Shown here one piece after another: positions 50,776-59,187 of a DNA stretch of 64,000 bases; positions within the stretch are counted from its first letter, which is position 1; every line of letters starts with the position of its first letter. The notes beneath the pieces are model-generated. The model ran no database searches and was not told the origin of the DNA. It saw only the letters and a program-made list of their open reading frames with translations. The stretch is from Aliirhizobium smilacinae (lineage in GTDB: Bacteria; Pseudomonadota; Alphaproteobacteria; Rhizobiales; Rhizobiaceae), in contig NZ_VDMN01000005.1 in the NCBI RefSeq assembly GCF_006335145.1, forward strand, positions 186,001 through 250,000. Reading direction: 5' to 3'. The position numbers and the translations under genes are program-made.

Positions 50776-52710
50776 ATGGATTTGCATACCAGCCGGATGG
50801 ACTCCGCCGCGACCGCCTCAGGCGGCGGCTTCGAGAGGGACGGTGTGCATTCGGGCAGAACTCCGCCCGAACACCCATTTCGATATACGGGGCTAAGGGT
50901 TACACAGCGTCGTGCCATCGTGTTGATACTCAATTTGGCAACGATTGCGGCACTCGGTTACGGGCTGTTTCGCCTCCTGTCTCCAGGTGGCATCGATGTG
51001 TTCGAAGCGATCATGCTGCTTGGTTTCCTACTCGCCATGCCGTGGACGGTGCTGGGTTTCTGGAATGCGATCATCGGGCTAATGCTGCAGCATGGCCCGG
51101 GAGATCCCGCGCGCAGCGTCTACCCGTTTTATCCGCAGGGCGAGTACGACCGTCCGCGTGTGCTTTCGTCTAGAACCGCGCTGACATTGTTTCTGCGCAA
51201 CGAAGACCCGCTACCGGCTCTGGCGCGACTGGAGGCAATGACGGCAAGCCTCAAGGCAACGGGCCTGGAGCGCCATTTCCGGGTCTTCGTTTTGAGCGAT
51301 ACATCCGACGAAGTCGTCGCGAAGGTCGAGTTGGCCGGCTTCGCTCGTTTTGTCGAAACTGTCGATCTGGCGCCTGAAAACCGTCCTGTCTATCGGCGGC
51401 GTGCGATCAATACCGGTTACAAGGCCGGCAACATCCACGACTTCCTCGATGAACACGGCGGGGACTATGATTTCTTCCTGCCGCTCGATTCCGACAGCGT
51501 CATGTCCGGCGACGCCATAGTCCGGCTTGCGGCGGCCATGGAAGCGCGACCGGAAATCGGCATCATGCAGTCACTCGTCGTCGGTACGCCAGCGACCAGC
51601 GGTTTTGCGCGAATGTTCCAGTTCGGCATGCGGCACGGCATGCGTGCCTTCACCATGGGAGCTGCTTGGTGGAATGCTGATTGCGGGCCATATTGGGGGC
51701 ATAATGCCCTGATCCGCACCGCAGCATTCCAGGGGCATTGCCGCCTGCCTGTCCTGCCCGGATCGCCGCCGCTCGGCGGGCATGTGCTGAGCCACGACCA
51801 GCTGGAGGCGGCCTATATGCGCCGGGGCGGCTACGAGGTCCGCGTGTTGCCGATCGAGACGCAGAGTTACGAGGCCAATCCGCCGACATTTCCCGATTTC
51901 GCCAAGCGCGACCTGCGCTGGTGCCAGGGCAACATGCAGTATTGGCGTTTTCTGTTCGAACCGCGGCTGAAGCTGCTCAGCCGGTTTCAGGTGCTGCAGG
52001 CGATCCTGATGTATATCGCGCCGCCGGCCTGGATTGCCGCGACTTTCGCAGCCGCATGGAAGGCCATGTCGGCAGGTTTCGATCCTACCTATCTGCAGCT
52101 CGGCCTTTCCCTGTTTGGCGTCATCTTCTTCATGTCGATTGCACCGAAACTCGCCGGCATGATCGATGTTTGTCTGACCAGGGGCGCGGTGCGCAGTTAT
52201 GGCGGGCCTTTGCGTTTCGGCTTGTCCGCAATCATCGAAATCCTCGCCTCGATGCTGATGGCGCCGATCATTGCCGTTTACGTATCCGTCTTCCTGCTCG
52301 GCCTGCCGTTCGGACGTTGTATGGCATGGAGCGGACAGAACCGCGACAGGCTCGGCGTGTCCTTCTTATCGGCCCTCAAGACCATGGGGCTGCAGACGGT
52401 GATCGGGGTTTCGCTTGCCGTCATCCTGCTGTTCGGGGCAGGGGCGACCGCTTTTCTCTGGGCATTGCCCATGGTGGCAGGGCTCTGTCTGGCGATCCCC
52501 TTCACCATGCTGACCGCTTCCAAAAGTTTTGGCCGCTGGACCACGCGTCTCGGTCTGTTCGCCATTCCCGAAGAAGGGCGCATGCCGCGAATTTTGAGCC
52601 CGCTCGTGCCGCATGCCGCCCGCCATTGGCGACGCCCGCAGGCCGCGTATAGGTCGGCACAGCGGGAAGCGGGCGTTGCCCGCCAGGTGCTGGCGGATAG
52701 CCGCACATGA
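50776..52710 (+). CDS. opgH: OpgH/MdoH-like glucosyltransferase, short form
   Basis: The start is uncertain: ATG 50776 (644 residues) is used here, with GTG 50731 and GTG 50842 also possible. The GT2 domain keeps PLDSDSVMSG, YWGHNALIRT, SHDQLEAAYMRRGGYE and the product-binding RDLRWCQGN, flanked by N-terminal and C-terminal membrane helices. E. coli OpgH is about 847 residues, and the N-terminal extension is missing here. No opgG partner is present. It is followed by a coupled dehydrogenase gene (ATGA). It may make a beta-glucan or a lipid-linked glucose for the pathway encoded downstream. Confidence 0.78.
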   Translation: MDLHTSRMDSAATASGGGFERDGVHSGRTPPEHPFRYTGLRVTQRRAIVLILNLATIAALGYGLFRLLSPGGIDVFEAIMLLGFLLAMPWTVLGFWNAIIGLMLQHGPGDPARSVYPFYPQGEYDRPRVLSSRTALTLFLRNEDPLPALARLEAMTASLKATGLERHFRVFVLSDTSDEVVAKVELAGFARFVETVDLAPENRPVYRRRAINTGYKAGNIHDFLDEHGGDYDFFLPLDSDSVMSGDAIVRLAAAMEARPEIGIMQSLVVGTPATSGFARMFQFGMRHGMRAFTMGAAWWNADCGPYWGHNALIRTAAFQGHCRLPVLPGSPPLGGHVLSHDQLEAAYMRRGGYEVRVLPIETQSYEANPPTFPDFAKRDLRWCQGNMQYWRFLFEPRLKLLSRFQVLQAILMYIAPPAWIAATFAAAWKAMSAGFDPTYLQLGLSLFGVIFFMSIAPKLAGMIDVCLTRGAVRSYGGPLRFGLSAIIEILASMLMAPIIAVYVSVFLLGLPFGRCMAWSGQNRDRLGVSFLSALKTMGLQTVIGVSLAVILLFGAGATAFLWALPMVAGLCLAIPFTMLTASKSFGRWTTRLGLFAIPEEGRMPRILSPLVPHAARHWRRPQAAYRSAQREAGVARQVLADSRT

Positions 52711-53684
52711 CGACGTCGCGGGCATTGTGGCTGACCGGAATAAGACGGGCTGAACTGAAGCAGTCGGGATTGGCGCCGCTTGCCGAAAACGAGCTTCTGA
52801 TCGAAAGCCGTTTCGGCGCCATCAGCAGAGGCACTGAGTCCCTCGTTGCAGAAGGATCGGTACCCGTGAGCGAATACGGAAACATGCGTGCGCCGCTGCA
52901 GGACGGCGAATTCCCGTTTCCCGTCAAATACGGTTATGCGGTTGTCGGCACGGTGAAAGCCGGTGGTGCAGGGCTGGTTGGTGAAACCGTTTTCTGCCTG
53001 CATCCGCATCAGGATCTGATTCATGTTCCGGCGGCCATGGTGATACCGGTTCCTGCGGATGTGCCGGCCGCTCGGGCCGTGCTTGCCGCCAACATGGAAA
53101 CGGCGCTGAACGGCATATGGGACGCCGGGATACTTGCGGGCGACAAAGTGACGGTTGTCGGCGGCGGGCTCGTCGGACTGCTGGTCGCATTTCTTTCGGC
53201 AAAAGTCCCCGGCACGCAGGTGACACTGATCGATGTGAACCCCGACCGTCGCACTCTCACAGAAAAGCTCGGGTGCCGCTTCGCATTGCCTGAAGAGGCG
53301 CAAGCATCTGCCTGCGACAGCGATGTTGTCATTCATGCCTCGGCCTCATCCGAAGGCCTTGCGACAGCGATCGCTGTCGCGGGCTTCGAAGCGCGGATCG
53401 TCGAAATGTCGTGGTTCGGTGAAGGCACGTCGGCCGTGCCGCTCGGCGGCCGGTTTCACAGCCACCGCCTGTCGATCATCGGTTCGCAGGTCGGCCATGT
53501 TCCCGCTTTGCGGCGAGCCCGGTGGCCGCTTTCGCGGCGTCTCGAGACGGCGCTTGCTCTTCTCAACGACGACCGCCTCGACGATCTTGTTTCCGGCGAG
53601 ACGGCTTTTGACGATCTCGCCGGGCGCTATATCGGGATACTCTCTGATCCGGATACGTTGTGTCACCGCATCCGCTATTGCTGA
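52707..53684 (+). CDS. MDR-superfamily (zinc-binding alcohol dehydrogenase type) oxidoreductase
   Basis: The 325-residue protein has an N-terminal GroES-like domain (SRFGAISRGTESLVAEG, KYGYAVVGTV, TVFCLHPHQD) and a Rossmann domain (VTVVGGGLVGLLVAF, VTLIDVNPDRR). This resembles BchC and other threonine-dehydrogenase-like MDR enzymes. The usual GHE and structural four-Cys zinc motifs are not apparent. Its ATG overlaps the OpgH-like stop. The substrate is unknown. Position before a PTPS-fold gene suggests action on a pterin-like or sugar intermediate. Confidence 0.75.
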   Translation: MTTSRALWLTGIRRAELKQSGLAPLAENELLIESRFGAISRGTESLVAEGSVPVSEYGNMRAPLQDGEFPFPVKYGYAVVGTVKAGGAGLVGETVFCLHPHQDLIHVPAAMVIPVPADVPAARAVLAANMETALNGIWDAGILAGDKVTVVGGGLVGLLVAFLSAKVPGTQVTLIDVNPDRRTLTEKLGCRFALPEEAQASACDSDVVIHASASSEGLATAIAVAGFEARIVEMSWFGEGTSAVPLGGRFHSHRLSIIGSQVGHVPALRRARWPLSRRLETALALLNDDRLDDLVSGETAFDDLAGRYIGILSDPDTLCHRIRYC

Positions 53685-53712
53685 TGATTTTTAATTGAAG
53701 GATTCCAAGACG

Positions 53713-54111
53713 ATGTTTGCTGTCGAAGTGCGCGACCATATGATGATTGCCCATAGCCTGCCGCGTGAGGTTTTCGGCCCCGCCCAGGCGATGCATGGGG
53801 CGACATTCGTTGTCGATGCAGCCTTCATGACGGAGGATCTCGACGAGGACGGCCTCGGCGTCGATATCGGTCTGGCAACAACGGTGCTGAAGGAAGCGGT
53901 TGCGCCGCTTAACTACAAGAACCTCGATGAACTCGACGTCTTTCGCGGCAAGGTGACGACGACAGAGGTGCTGGCGAAACACATTTTTGACGACTTGCGT
54001 CGACGCATAGAGGCCGGCGAACTCGGAACCGGCGGCAAGCGGATACGTCGCCTGAAGATCACCCTGCATGAAAGCCACGTGGCGCGTGCATGGTATGAGG
54101 CAGCGATTTGA
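53713..54111 (+). CDS. Divergent 6-pyruvoyl/6-carboxy-tetrahydropterin synthase-fold protein
   Basis: ATG 53713, preceded by AAGGA, gives 132 residues. A TTG at 53695 is an alternative. The PTPS/QueD fold is seen from MIAHSLPREVF, AMHGATFVVDAAF, GLGVDIGLATTVLKEAV, LNYKNLDEL and TTTEVLAKHI. The paired zinc ligands of HGHNY are reduced to HGATF (His28 kept, the second His is Ala30). No Cys stands in the nucleophile region, and the Asp-His of LDHxxLN are Asn67-Tyr68. Canonical synthase chemistry is therefore doubtful. It is coupled to the glycosyltransferase gene by a TTGA overlap. Confidence 0.72.
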   Translation: MFAVEVRDHMMIAHSLPREVFGPAQAMHGATFVVDAAFMTEDLDEDGLGVDIGLATTVLKEAVAPLNYKNLDELDVFRGKVTTTEVLAKHIFDDLRRRIEAGELGTGGKRIRRLKITLHESHVARAWYEAAI

Positions 54112-55163
54112 GCCGCGCAGCGCATCTCGTTTTCGTCATTCCCGGAGACATCGAGATCCGCAGCGGCGGTTATGGTTACGATCGACGGATGATCGCGGAG
54201 CTGCGCGCGCTTGACTGGCGGGTCGATCATCTACGGCTGCCTGATGGGTTTCCCAATCCAAACCGTGAAGAGCTGGAGGCAACGGCAAGACAGTTCGCCG
54301 CGCTTCCCGATGAAAGCCTCGTCCTTATCGATGGACTGGCATTCGGCACCATGCCCGACATCGCCTTGGCAGAGGCCGGACGGCTGAAACTGGTCGCGCT
54401 CGTTCATCATCCGCTAACACTGGAGACGGGATTATCGGAAGGGCAGGCGGAAGATCTGCGCCGAAGCGAAATCGCCGCGCTGTCTTGTGTTCGCGGCGTC
54501 GTCGTGACGAGCTCGGAGACGGCCCGCACTCTGGTCTCGGATTTCGGTATCCGGGAGGAGGCGATCTGTGTGGCGATACCCGGCACCGAACGTGACGAAC
54601 CTGCACAGGGCAGTGCGGACGGCGAGCCGCCGATGATCCTTGCCGTAGGATCGCTGACGCAGCGCAAGGATCATGCAACGCTTGTCGCGGCTCTGGCGAA
54701 GCTGCGCGACCGGCCATGGCAATGCCGCATCGTCGGCAGCGACATGATGGATCCGCGATCCGCAGCCGTCTTGCGCCGACAGATTGCGGACGATGGGTTG
54801 AGCGACAGGATTGTCGTGACCGGTGCGCTTGATGACGTGAATGCCGAATATGCGCGTGCCGATATTTTTGCGCTGGCAAGCCGCTACGAAGGTTTCGGCA
54901 TGGTGTTTGCCGAGGCCATGGCGCGAGGCGTGCCGATCGTGGGCTGCCGCGGCGGTGCGGTGCCGGATCTTGTTTCCGATCAAGCTGGAATTCTGGTTCA
55001 GCCCGGCGATGTCGATGGATTTTCCGAAGCGCTGGCGAGGCTGCTCGATGATCCGCAGGCGCGGCGGGACTACGCCGCCGGGTCGCTCGCGACAGGTCGA
55101 AAATTGCCGGACTGGACTGCGAGCGCAAAGGTCCTTGCCGATTTTCTGGAGGGTATCCGATGA
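54108..55163 (+). CDS. Family 4 glycosyltransferase
   Basis: Translation appears to start at TTG 54108, overlapping the previous stop. This gives 351 residues of GT-B fold. The C-terminal lobe carries ILAVGSLTQRKDHATLVAAL, the acceptor-helix region SRYEGFGMVFAEAMARGVPIVG with the paired Glu of the EX7E motif, and GAVPDLV. The N-terminal lobe begins FVIPGDIEIRSGGYGYDRRM. No membrane helix is visible. In this operon it may glycosylate the small molecule made by the dehydrogenase and PTPS-fold proteins. Acceptor and donor are unknown. Confidence 0.8.
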   Translation: MSRAAHLVFVIPGDIEIRSGGYGYDRRMIAELRALDWRVDHLRLPDGFPNPNREELEATARQFAALPDESLVLIDGLAFGTMPDIALAEAGRLKLVALVHHPLTLETGLSEGQAEDLRRSEIAALSCVRGVVVTSSETARTLVSDFGIREEAICVAIPGTERDEPAQGSADGEPPMILAVGSLTQRKDHATLVAALAKLRDRPWQCRIVGSDMMDPRSAAVLRRQIADDGLSDRIVVTGALDDVNAEYARADIFALASRYEGFGMVFAEAMARGVPIVGCRGGAVPDLVSDQAGILVQPGDVDGFSEALARLLDDPQARRDYAAGSLATGRKLPDWTASAKVLADFLEGIR

Positions 55164-55945
55164 GCGGGTTCGATACGCGATGGCTCGATCTGCGCGAGGT
55201 CGCCGACCATGCGGCACGTGATCGCGGCCTGAGACAGCGGGTGACCGATCATGTGATGGCCGTGGGGGAGGACGCAACTGTCGTCGATCTGGGCGCCGGA
55301 ACCGGCTCTACCCTCCGGGCGCTTCTGCCCGAAGCGCAGCATTGGCGCTGGAAGCTTGTCGATAACGATGCGAATCTGCTTGCGGAGGCAGGAAGCCGGC
55401 ACGGCCTGTCAGGACGGGTCGAATGTGTCGAAGCGCATCTGGATGATATTTCCGTGGACACATTTGACGGATCACGGCTGGTTACGGCTTCGGCTCTCTT
55501 CGATCTCGTTTCCGAGGATTTTTTGGCCGGTTTGGTTGCGCAGCTCGTACAGGCAGACGTCAGCCTCTACGCCGCGCTGAACTATGACGGCATCTGCCAT
55601 TGGGACGATCCGCATCCGATGGACGAGGAGGTTGTCGCAGCGTTCAACACCCATCAGCAGTCCGACAAGGGGTTCGGCCCGGCGCTCGGTCCAGCCGCTA
55701 CGCCTTCATTGCGCAAGTTGCTAGAAGGCCAGAGTTTTCATGTCGCTATGGCGCCGAGCCCGTGGCGGCTCGACCCGTCACATGCGGAGCTGCAGCGGCA
55801 GTTCGTCTCCGGCATGGCAACGGCGGCCGCCGAGACCGGTCTTGTCAGTAAGATGGATGTAAATGACTGGCAGTCGGCGCGGCTGGAGCGGGCGGAAAAC
55901 TCAAGCTGCTTTGTCGGACACTGGGATCTGTTCGCGTTTCGTTGA
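55160..55945 (+). CDS. SAM-dependent class I methyltransferase
   Basis: The 261-residue protein has SAM motif I VVDLGAGTGSTL, an acidic motif II in KLVDNDANLL, and ALFDLVSEDF after the fourth strand. The ATG overlaps the glycosyltransferase stop (ATGA). It is the last gene of the five-gene operon. It may methylate the glycosylated product, but the target atom and substrate cannot be read from sequence. Confidence 0.78.
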   Translation: MSGFDTRWLDLREVADHAARDRGLRQRVTDHVMAVGEDATVVDLGAGTGSTLRALLPEAQHWRWKLVDNDANLLAEAGSRHGLSGRVECVEAHLDDISVDTFDGSRLVTASALFDLVSEDFLAGLVAQLVQADVSLYAALNYDGICHWDDPHPMDEEVVAAFNTHQQSDKGFGPALGPAATPSLRKLLEGQSFHVAMAPSPWRLDPSHAELQRQFVSGMATAAAETGLVSKMDVNDWQSARLERAENSSCFVGHWDLFAFR

Positions 55946-56095
55946 AACGGTATCACCACGCAAGCACACGGAGCCGGCATGGTGATCTGGTTTCTGTCTA
56001 CGTGGCGCTTTATTGTATGCCTGCCTTGGCCGCCGACTGCTGATCGCCCTGGCCGGCATCTACCATAATTTGCCTTTCGGGAGATTGGGTTGGCA

Positions 56096-56116
56096 TGGGC
56101 ATCTTGATGATGCCCA
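56096..56116 (-). terminator. Hairpin downstream of the thiolase gene
   Basis: TGGGCATC and GATGCCCA form an 8-bp stem with loop TTGAT, 33 bp after the thiolase stop on the minus strand, in the gap to the convergent methyltransferase gene. No U run follows. Confidence 0.4.
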
Positions 56117-56149
56117 AGCCTTGCGAAGCCGAAGCTCCAAAGGGGTGTG

Positions 56150-57322
56150 TCAGAAGCTTTCGACGCAGAGAGCGATGCCCATTCCGCCGCCGATGCAGAG
56201 CGTTGCGAGACCCTTCTTTGCGTTGCGTTGCTTCAGTGCATGCAGCAGTGTCACCAGCACACGCGCACCGGACGCCCCGATCGGATGGCCGATGGCGATC
56301 GCACCGCCGTTGACATTGACCTTTTCCGGGTCCCAGCCGAGATCCCTGTTGACCGACAGCGCCTGTGCGGCAAAAGCCTCGTTGGCCTCGATCAGGTCGA
56401 GATCGTCGATGCTCCAGCCGGCCCGTTCCAGCGCCTTGCGGGAGGCAGGGATAGGACCGGTTCCCATGATTGCGGCATCGACGCCCATCGTCGCAAACGA
56501 GGCGATCCGGGCCAGCGGTGTCAGACCGCGACGGGCGGCTTCATCCTCACGCATCAGGACAACTGCGGCTGCGCCGTCGTTCAGACCCGAGGCATTGCCG
56601 GCCGTCACCGTACCGTCCTTCTTGAAGGCGGGCTTGAGGCCGCCAAGTGCCTCAAGTGTCGTGGCCCGCGGGTTTTCGTCGGTATCGACGATGATATCGC
56701 CCTTGCGAGTCTTGACGGTGACCGGAACTATCTCCTGTTTTAAACGGCCCTCAGCGATCGCAGTGGCTGCCTTGGTCTGCGAGGCGAGTGCGAACACATC
56801 CTGCTCCTCGCGGGTAAAGCCGTATTTAGCGGCGACGTTTTCGGCGGTGATGCCCATGTGGTAGTCGTTAAAAGCGTCCCACAAGCCGTCCCTGATCATC
56901 GTGTCGACGAACTCGGCCGAGCCCGTCTTGACGCCGGTGCGCAGGACTGCGGCATGCGGGGCAAGGCTCATGTTCTCCTGGCCGCCGGCAACCACGACAT
57001 CGGCATCGCCGGCAAGGATCGATTGTGCGCCGAGCGCAACGGCGCGCAGGCCGGAACCGCAGACCTGGTTGATGGTGAGTGCGGTGGCGCTCATCGGAAT
57101 GCCGGCGGCAACGGCTGCCTGGCGGGCAGTATTCTGGCCCTGGCCGGCGCTCAGCACATGGCCGAGCACGACATCGGAGACGGCGGATGCTTCAAGCCTG
57201 GCCCTTTCCAGAGCCTCGCGGATGACGATCGAGCCCAGCTGGCTTGCGGGAAGGGTGGACAGGCCACCCATGAACTTGCCAACCGGCGTGCGGGCGGCAG
57301 ATACGATTACGATATTGGTCAT
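56150..57322 (-). CDS. Acetyl-CoA C-acyltransferase (thiolase)
   Basis: The 390-residue thiolase has the nucleophilic Cys in NQVCGSGL (about residue 89), the His in GHPIGASGAR and the second Cys in LCIGGGMGIA. These are the full catalytic set of AtoB/PhaA-type enzymes. It follows the CoA-transferase genes after a 170-bp gap with a hairpin, so it may be partly independently expressed. It would cleave a 3-oxoacyl-CoA to acetyl-CoA at the end of the pathway. Confidence 0.92.
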   Translation of the reverse strand: MTNIVIVSAARTPVGKFMGGLSTLPASQLGSIVIREALERARLEASAVSDVVLGHVLSAGQGQNTARQAAVAAGIPMSATALTINQVCGSGLRAVALGAQSILAGDADVVVAGGQENMSLAPHAAVLRTGVKTGSAEFVDTMIRDGLWDAFNDYHMGITAENVAAKYGFTREEQDVFALASQTKAATAIAEGRLKQEIVPVTVKTRKGDIIVDTDENPRATTLEALGGLKPAFKKDGTVTAGNASGLNDGAAAVVLMREDEAARRGLTPLARIASFATMGVDAAIMGTGPIPASRKALERAGWSIDDLDLIEANEAFAAQALSVNRDLGWDPEKVNVNGGAIAIGHPIGASGARVLVTLLHALKQRNAKKGLATLCIGGGMGIALCVESF

Positions 57323-57442
57323 GGTTTTTCCAATCTTGCCACATGACCGACCTACCGGCCCGGATCTGCGGCGAAAAGAGAGAACATGGCGCAGAAGACC
57401 CGCGCTTAGATTTTTTGCGACTTAGTGAAAAGCTGGAATAGA

Positions 57443-57481
57443 GCGGGAGGGGCGACGGAGGAGGATACCCACCCCTCCCGC
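57443..57481 (-). terminator. Intercistronic hairpin between CoA-transferase B and thiolase
   Basis: The perfect 10-bp stem GCGGGAGGGG and CCCCTCCCGC has a 19-base loop and lies 11 bp after the CoA-transferase stop. It lacks a U run and may be an attenuator or mRNA 3' stabiliser. Confidence 0.45.
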
Positions 57482-57492
57482 AAACCGATGGT

Positions 57493-58149
57493 TCAGGCTG
57501 CGATGCCCATCACGCCTGGAACCTTCGGCATTAACAGTTTGGCTTCGGATGCGGCGATAACCTGATCGACAGTCACGCCGGGAGCAATTTCGAGAAGCAC
57601 AAGCCCCTCATCTGTCGGCTGAATCACGGCCAGTTCCGTGACGACCAGATCGACGCGGCGAACCGAAGTCAGAGGCAGGGTGCACTTCTTGATGATCTTC
57701 GGAGCGCCCTTGGCCGTGTGGGTCATGGCGGCGATGACGCGCTTGGCCCCTGACGCCAGATCCATCGCACCACCCATGCCCGGCACCATCTTGCCCGGCA
57801 CCATCCAGTTGGCGAGCTGGCCTTGTTCGTCGACCTGCAGGCCGCCAAGAACGGTCACATCGAGATGACCGCCGCGGATCAGGGCAAAGGACATGGCACT
57901 GTCGAAGGCGCAGGCTCCTGGCAGGGCACCGATGGGCGAGCCGCCGGCATCGGTCAGATTAACGCCGGCCAATGCCGGGTCGGGCAGGGAAGACATGCCG
58001 ATAATGCCGTTCTCCGACTGAAACGAGATACCCGCATCGGAGGGAAGATAGCTGGCGACCATGGTGGGAAGCCCGATGCCGAGATTGACCAGATCGCCGC
58101 GCTTCAGTTCCAGCGCGACACGCCGGGCGATGATTTCCTTGTCGTTCAT
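57493..58149 (-). CDS. 3-oxoacid CoA-transferase subunit B
   Basis: The 218-residue subunit B of the class I CoA-transferase family has GIGLPTMVASYLP and the catalytic Glu in QSENGIIG. GGHLDVTVLGGLQVDEQGQLANWMVPGK follows (read as separate motifs). It overlaps subunit A by four bases (ATGA), as is usual. Together they transfer CoA to a 3-oxoacid such as acetoacetate or 3-oxoadipate. The AtuA/CitMHS neighbours suggest a less common substrate. Confidence 0.9.
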   Translation of the reverse strand: MNDKEIIARRVALELKRGDLVNLGIGLPTMVASYLPSDAGISFQSENGIIGMSSLPDPALAGVNLTDAGGSPIGALPGACAFDSAMSFALIRGGHLDVTVLGGLQVDEQGQLANWMVPGKMVPGMGGAMDLASGAKRVIAAMTHTAKGAPKIIKKCTLPLTSVRRVDLVVTELAVIQPTDEGLVLLEIAPGVTVDQVIAASEAKLLMPKVPGVMGIAA

Positions 58150-58805
58150 GCTTCTGCTCCCTTCACGACGATCAAGTCCACGAGCACATGCGGGGTTACG
58201 ACGGAATCCGGTTCGATGCAGCCGATCGGTACGATCTCGTCGGGTTCAGCAATGACAAGTTCCGCAGCAAGCGCCATCAACGGATTGAAATTGCGCGATG
58301 TCAGCGAGTAGCGCAGGTTACCGGAATAATCGGCACTGCGGGCCGCAATCAGGGCGACATCGGCCTTGATCGCTTCTTCGATCAGATAGGTGACACCGTT
58401 GAGCTCGACGGTCGTTTTGCCGTCAGCAGCCGTGGTGCCGACACCGGTGGGCGTCAGCACGCCGCCGAGGCCTGACCCGCCGGCGCGTACCCGCTCAGCC
58501 AACGTCCCCTGAGGAACGAGATCGACTTCGAGCTCACCGGCGATCATTAGCTTCTGCGTTTGTGGGTTGGTGCCGATATGGCTGGCAATCACCTTCTTCA
58601 CCAGACCGGCATCGATCAGCTTGCCGATCCCGACACCGGGACGGGCTGTGTCATTGGCGATCACGGTCAGGTTCTTCTTGCCCTGACGGACCAATTCATC
58701 AATCAGGAGAGGCGGTGTTCCGGCTCCCATGAACCCGCCGATCATCAGGACGGCGCCATCCGGGATCTGCTCAACGGCCGCCGCGACGGTACTTACTTTT
58801 GACAT
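58146..58805 (-). CDS. 3-oxoacid CoA-transferase subunit A
   Basis: This 219-residue subunit A has the CoA-binding GGFMGAGTPPLLIDEL near the N-terminus, VIANDTARPGVGIGKLI and EAIKADVALIAA. Length and motifs match AtoD/PcaI/ScoA. It begins 66 bases after the small AtuA-like gene and is coupled to subunit B. Confidence 0.9.
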   Translation of the reverse strand: MSKVSTVAAAVEQIPDGAVLMIGGFMGAGTPPLLIDELVRQGKKNLTVIANDTARPGVGIGKLIDAGLVKKVIASHIGTNPQTQKLMIAGELEVDLVPQGTLAERVRAGGSGLGGVLTPTGVGTTAADGKTTVELNGVTYLIEEAIKADVALIAARSADYSGNLRYSLTSRNFNPLMALAAELVIAEPDEIVPIGCIEPDSVVTPHVLVDLIVVKGAEA

Positions 58806-58871
58806 GGAAATATCCTTTTGGGGAAAGCGGGGCAGCTTGCGGTGAAGCGAGCTGCCCGCGCCGTCGGCGCC

Positions 58872-59183
58872 TTAATTCTTGGCTGGAATGTCCATCGCAA
58901 GAAGCGCGGAGGCCAGGCACTTGCCGTGTGCATCGAGCGCTAGCGAGCGTGTCACGCCGCCGCCGAGTGCATCCTGCATGACGAAGTTGAGCGCGCCCAA
59001 GGTCGGGATTTCGTAACGGACGACCTCGCCGTTGACGATGCCCTTAAAATGCGCCTTGACCCGTTCAGGCGTGACGTATTCGCGGACGCGCTCGTAGTCC
59101 TTCTGGTCATAGACGATGACGGATATGTTGGAGATGTTGCCCTTGTCGCCGGTGCGGGAATGGGCGATGTCGAAGAGTTTCAT
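58872..59183 (-). CDS. Small AtuA C-terminal-domain-like protein
   Basis: ATG 59183 gives 103 residues beginning LFDIAHSRTGDKGNISNISVIVYD, a pattern found as the C-terminal ferredoxin-like domain of AtuA/DUF1446 proteins. Here it is a separate protein starting 4 bases after the AtuA stop, so the two subunits very likely form one complex. Confidence 0.78.
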   Translation of the reverse strand: MKLFDIAHSRTGDKGNISNISVIVYDQKDYERVREYVTPERVKAHFKGIVNGEVVRYEIPTLGALNFVMQDALGGGVTRSLALDAHGKCLASALLAMDIPAKN

Positions 59184-59187
59184 GGCC

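Noticed and set aside
55935..55949. CGTTTC-GTT-GAAACG hairpin at the methyltransferase stop codon
   Set aside because: Overlaps the coding end, is short and has no U tract, so it was not listed as a terminator.
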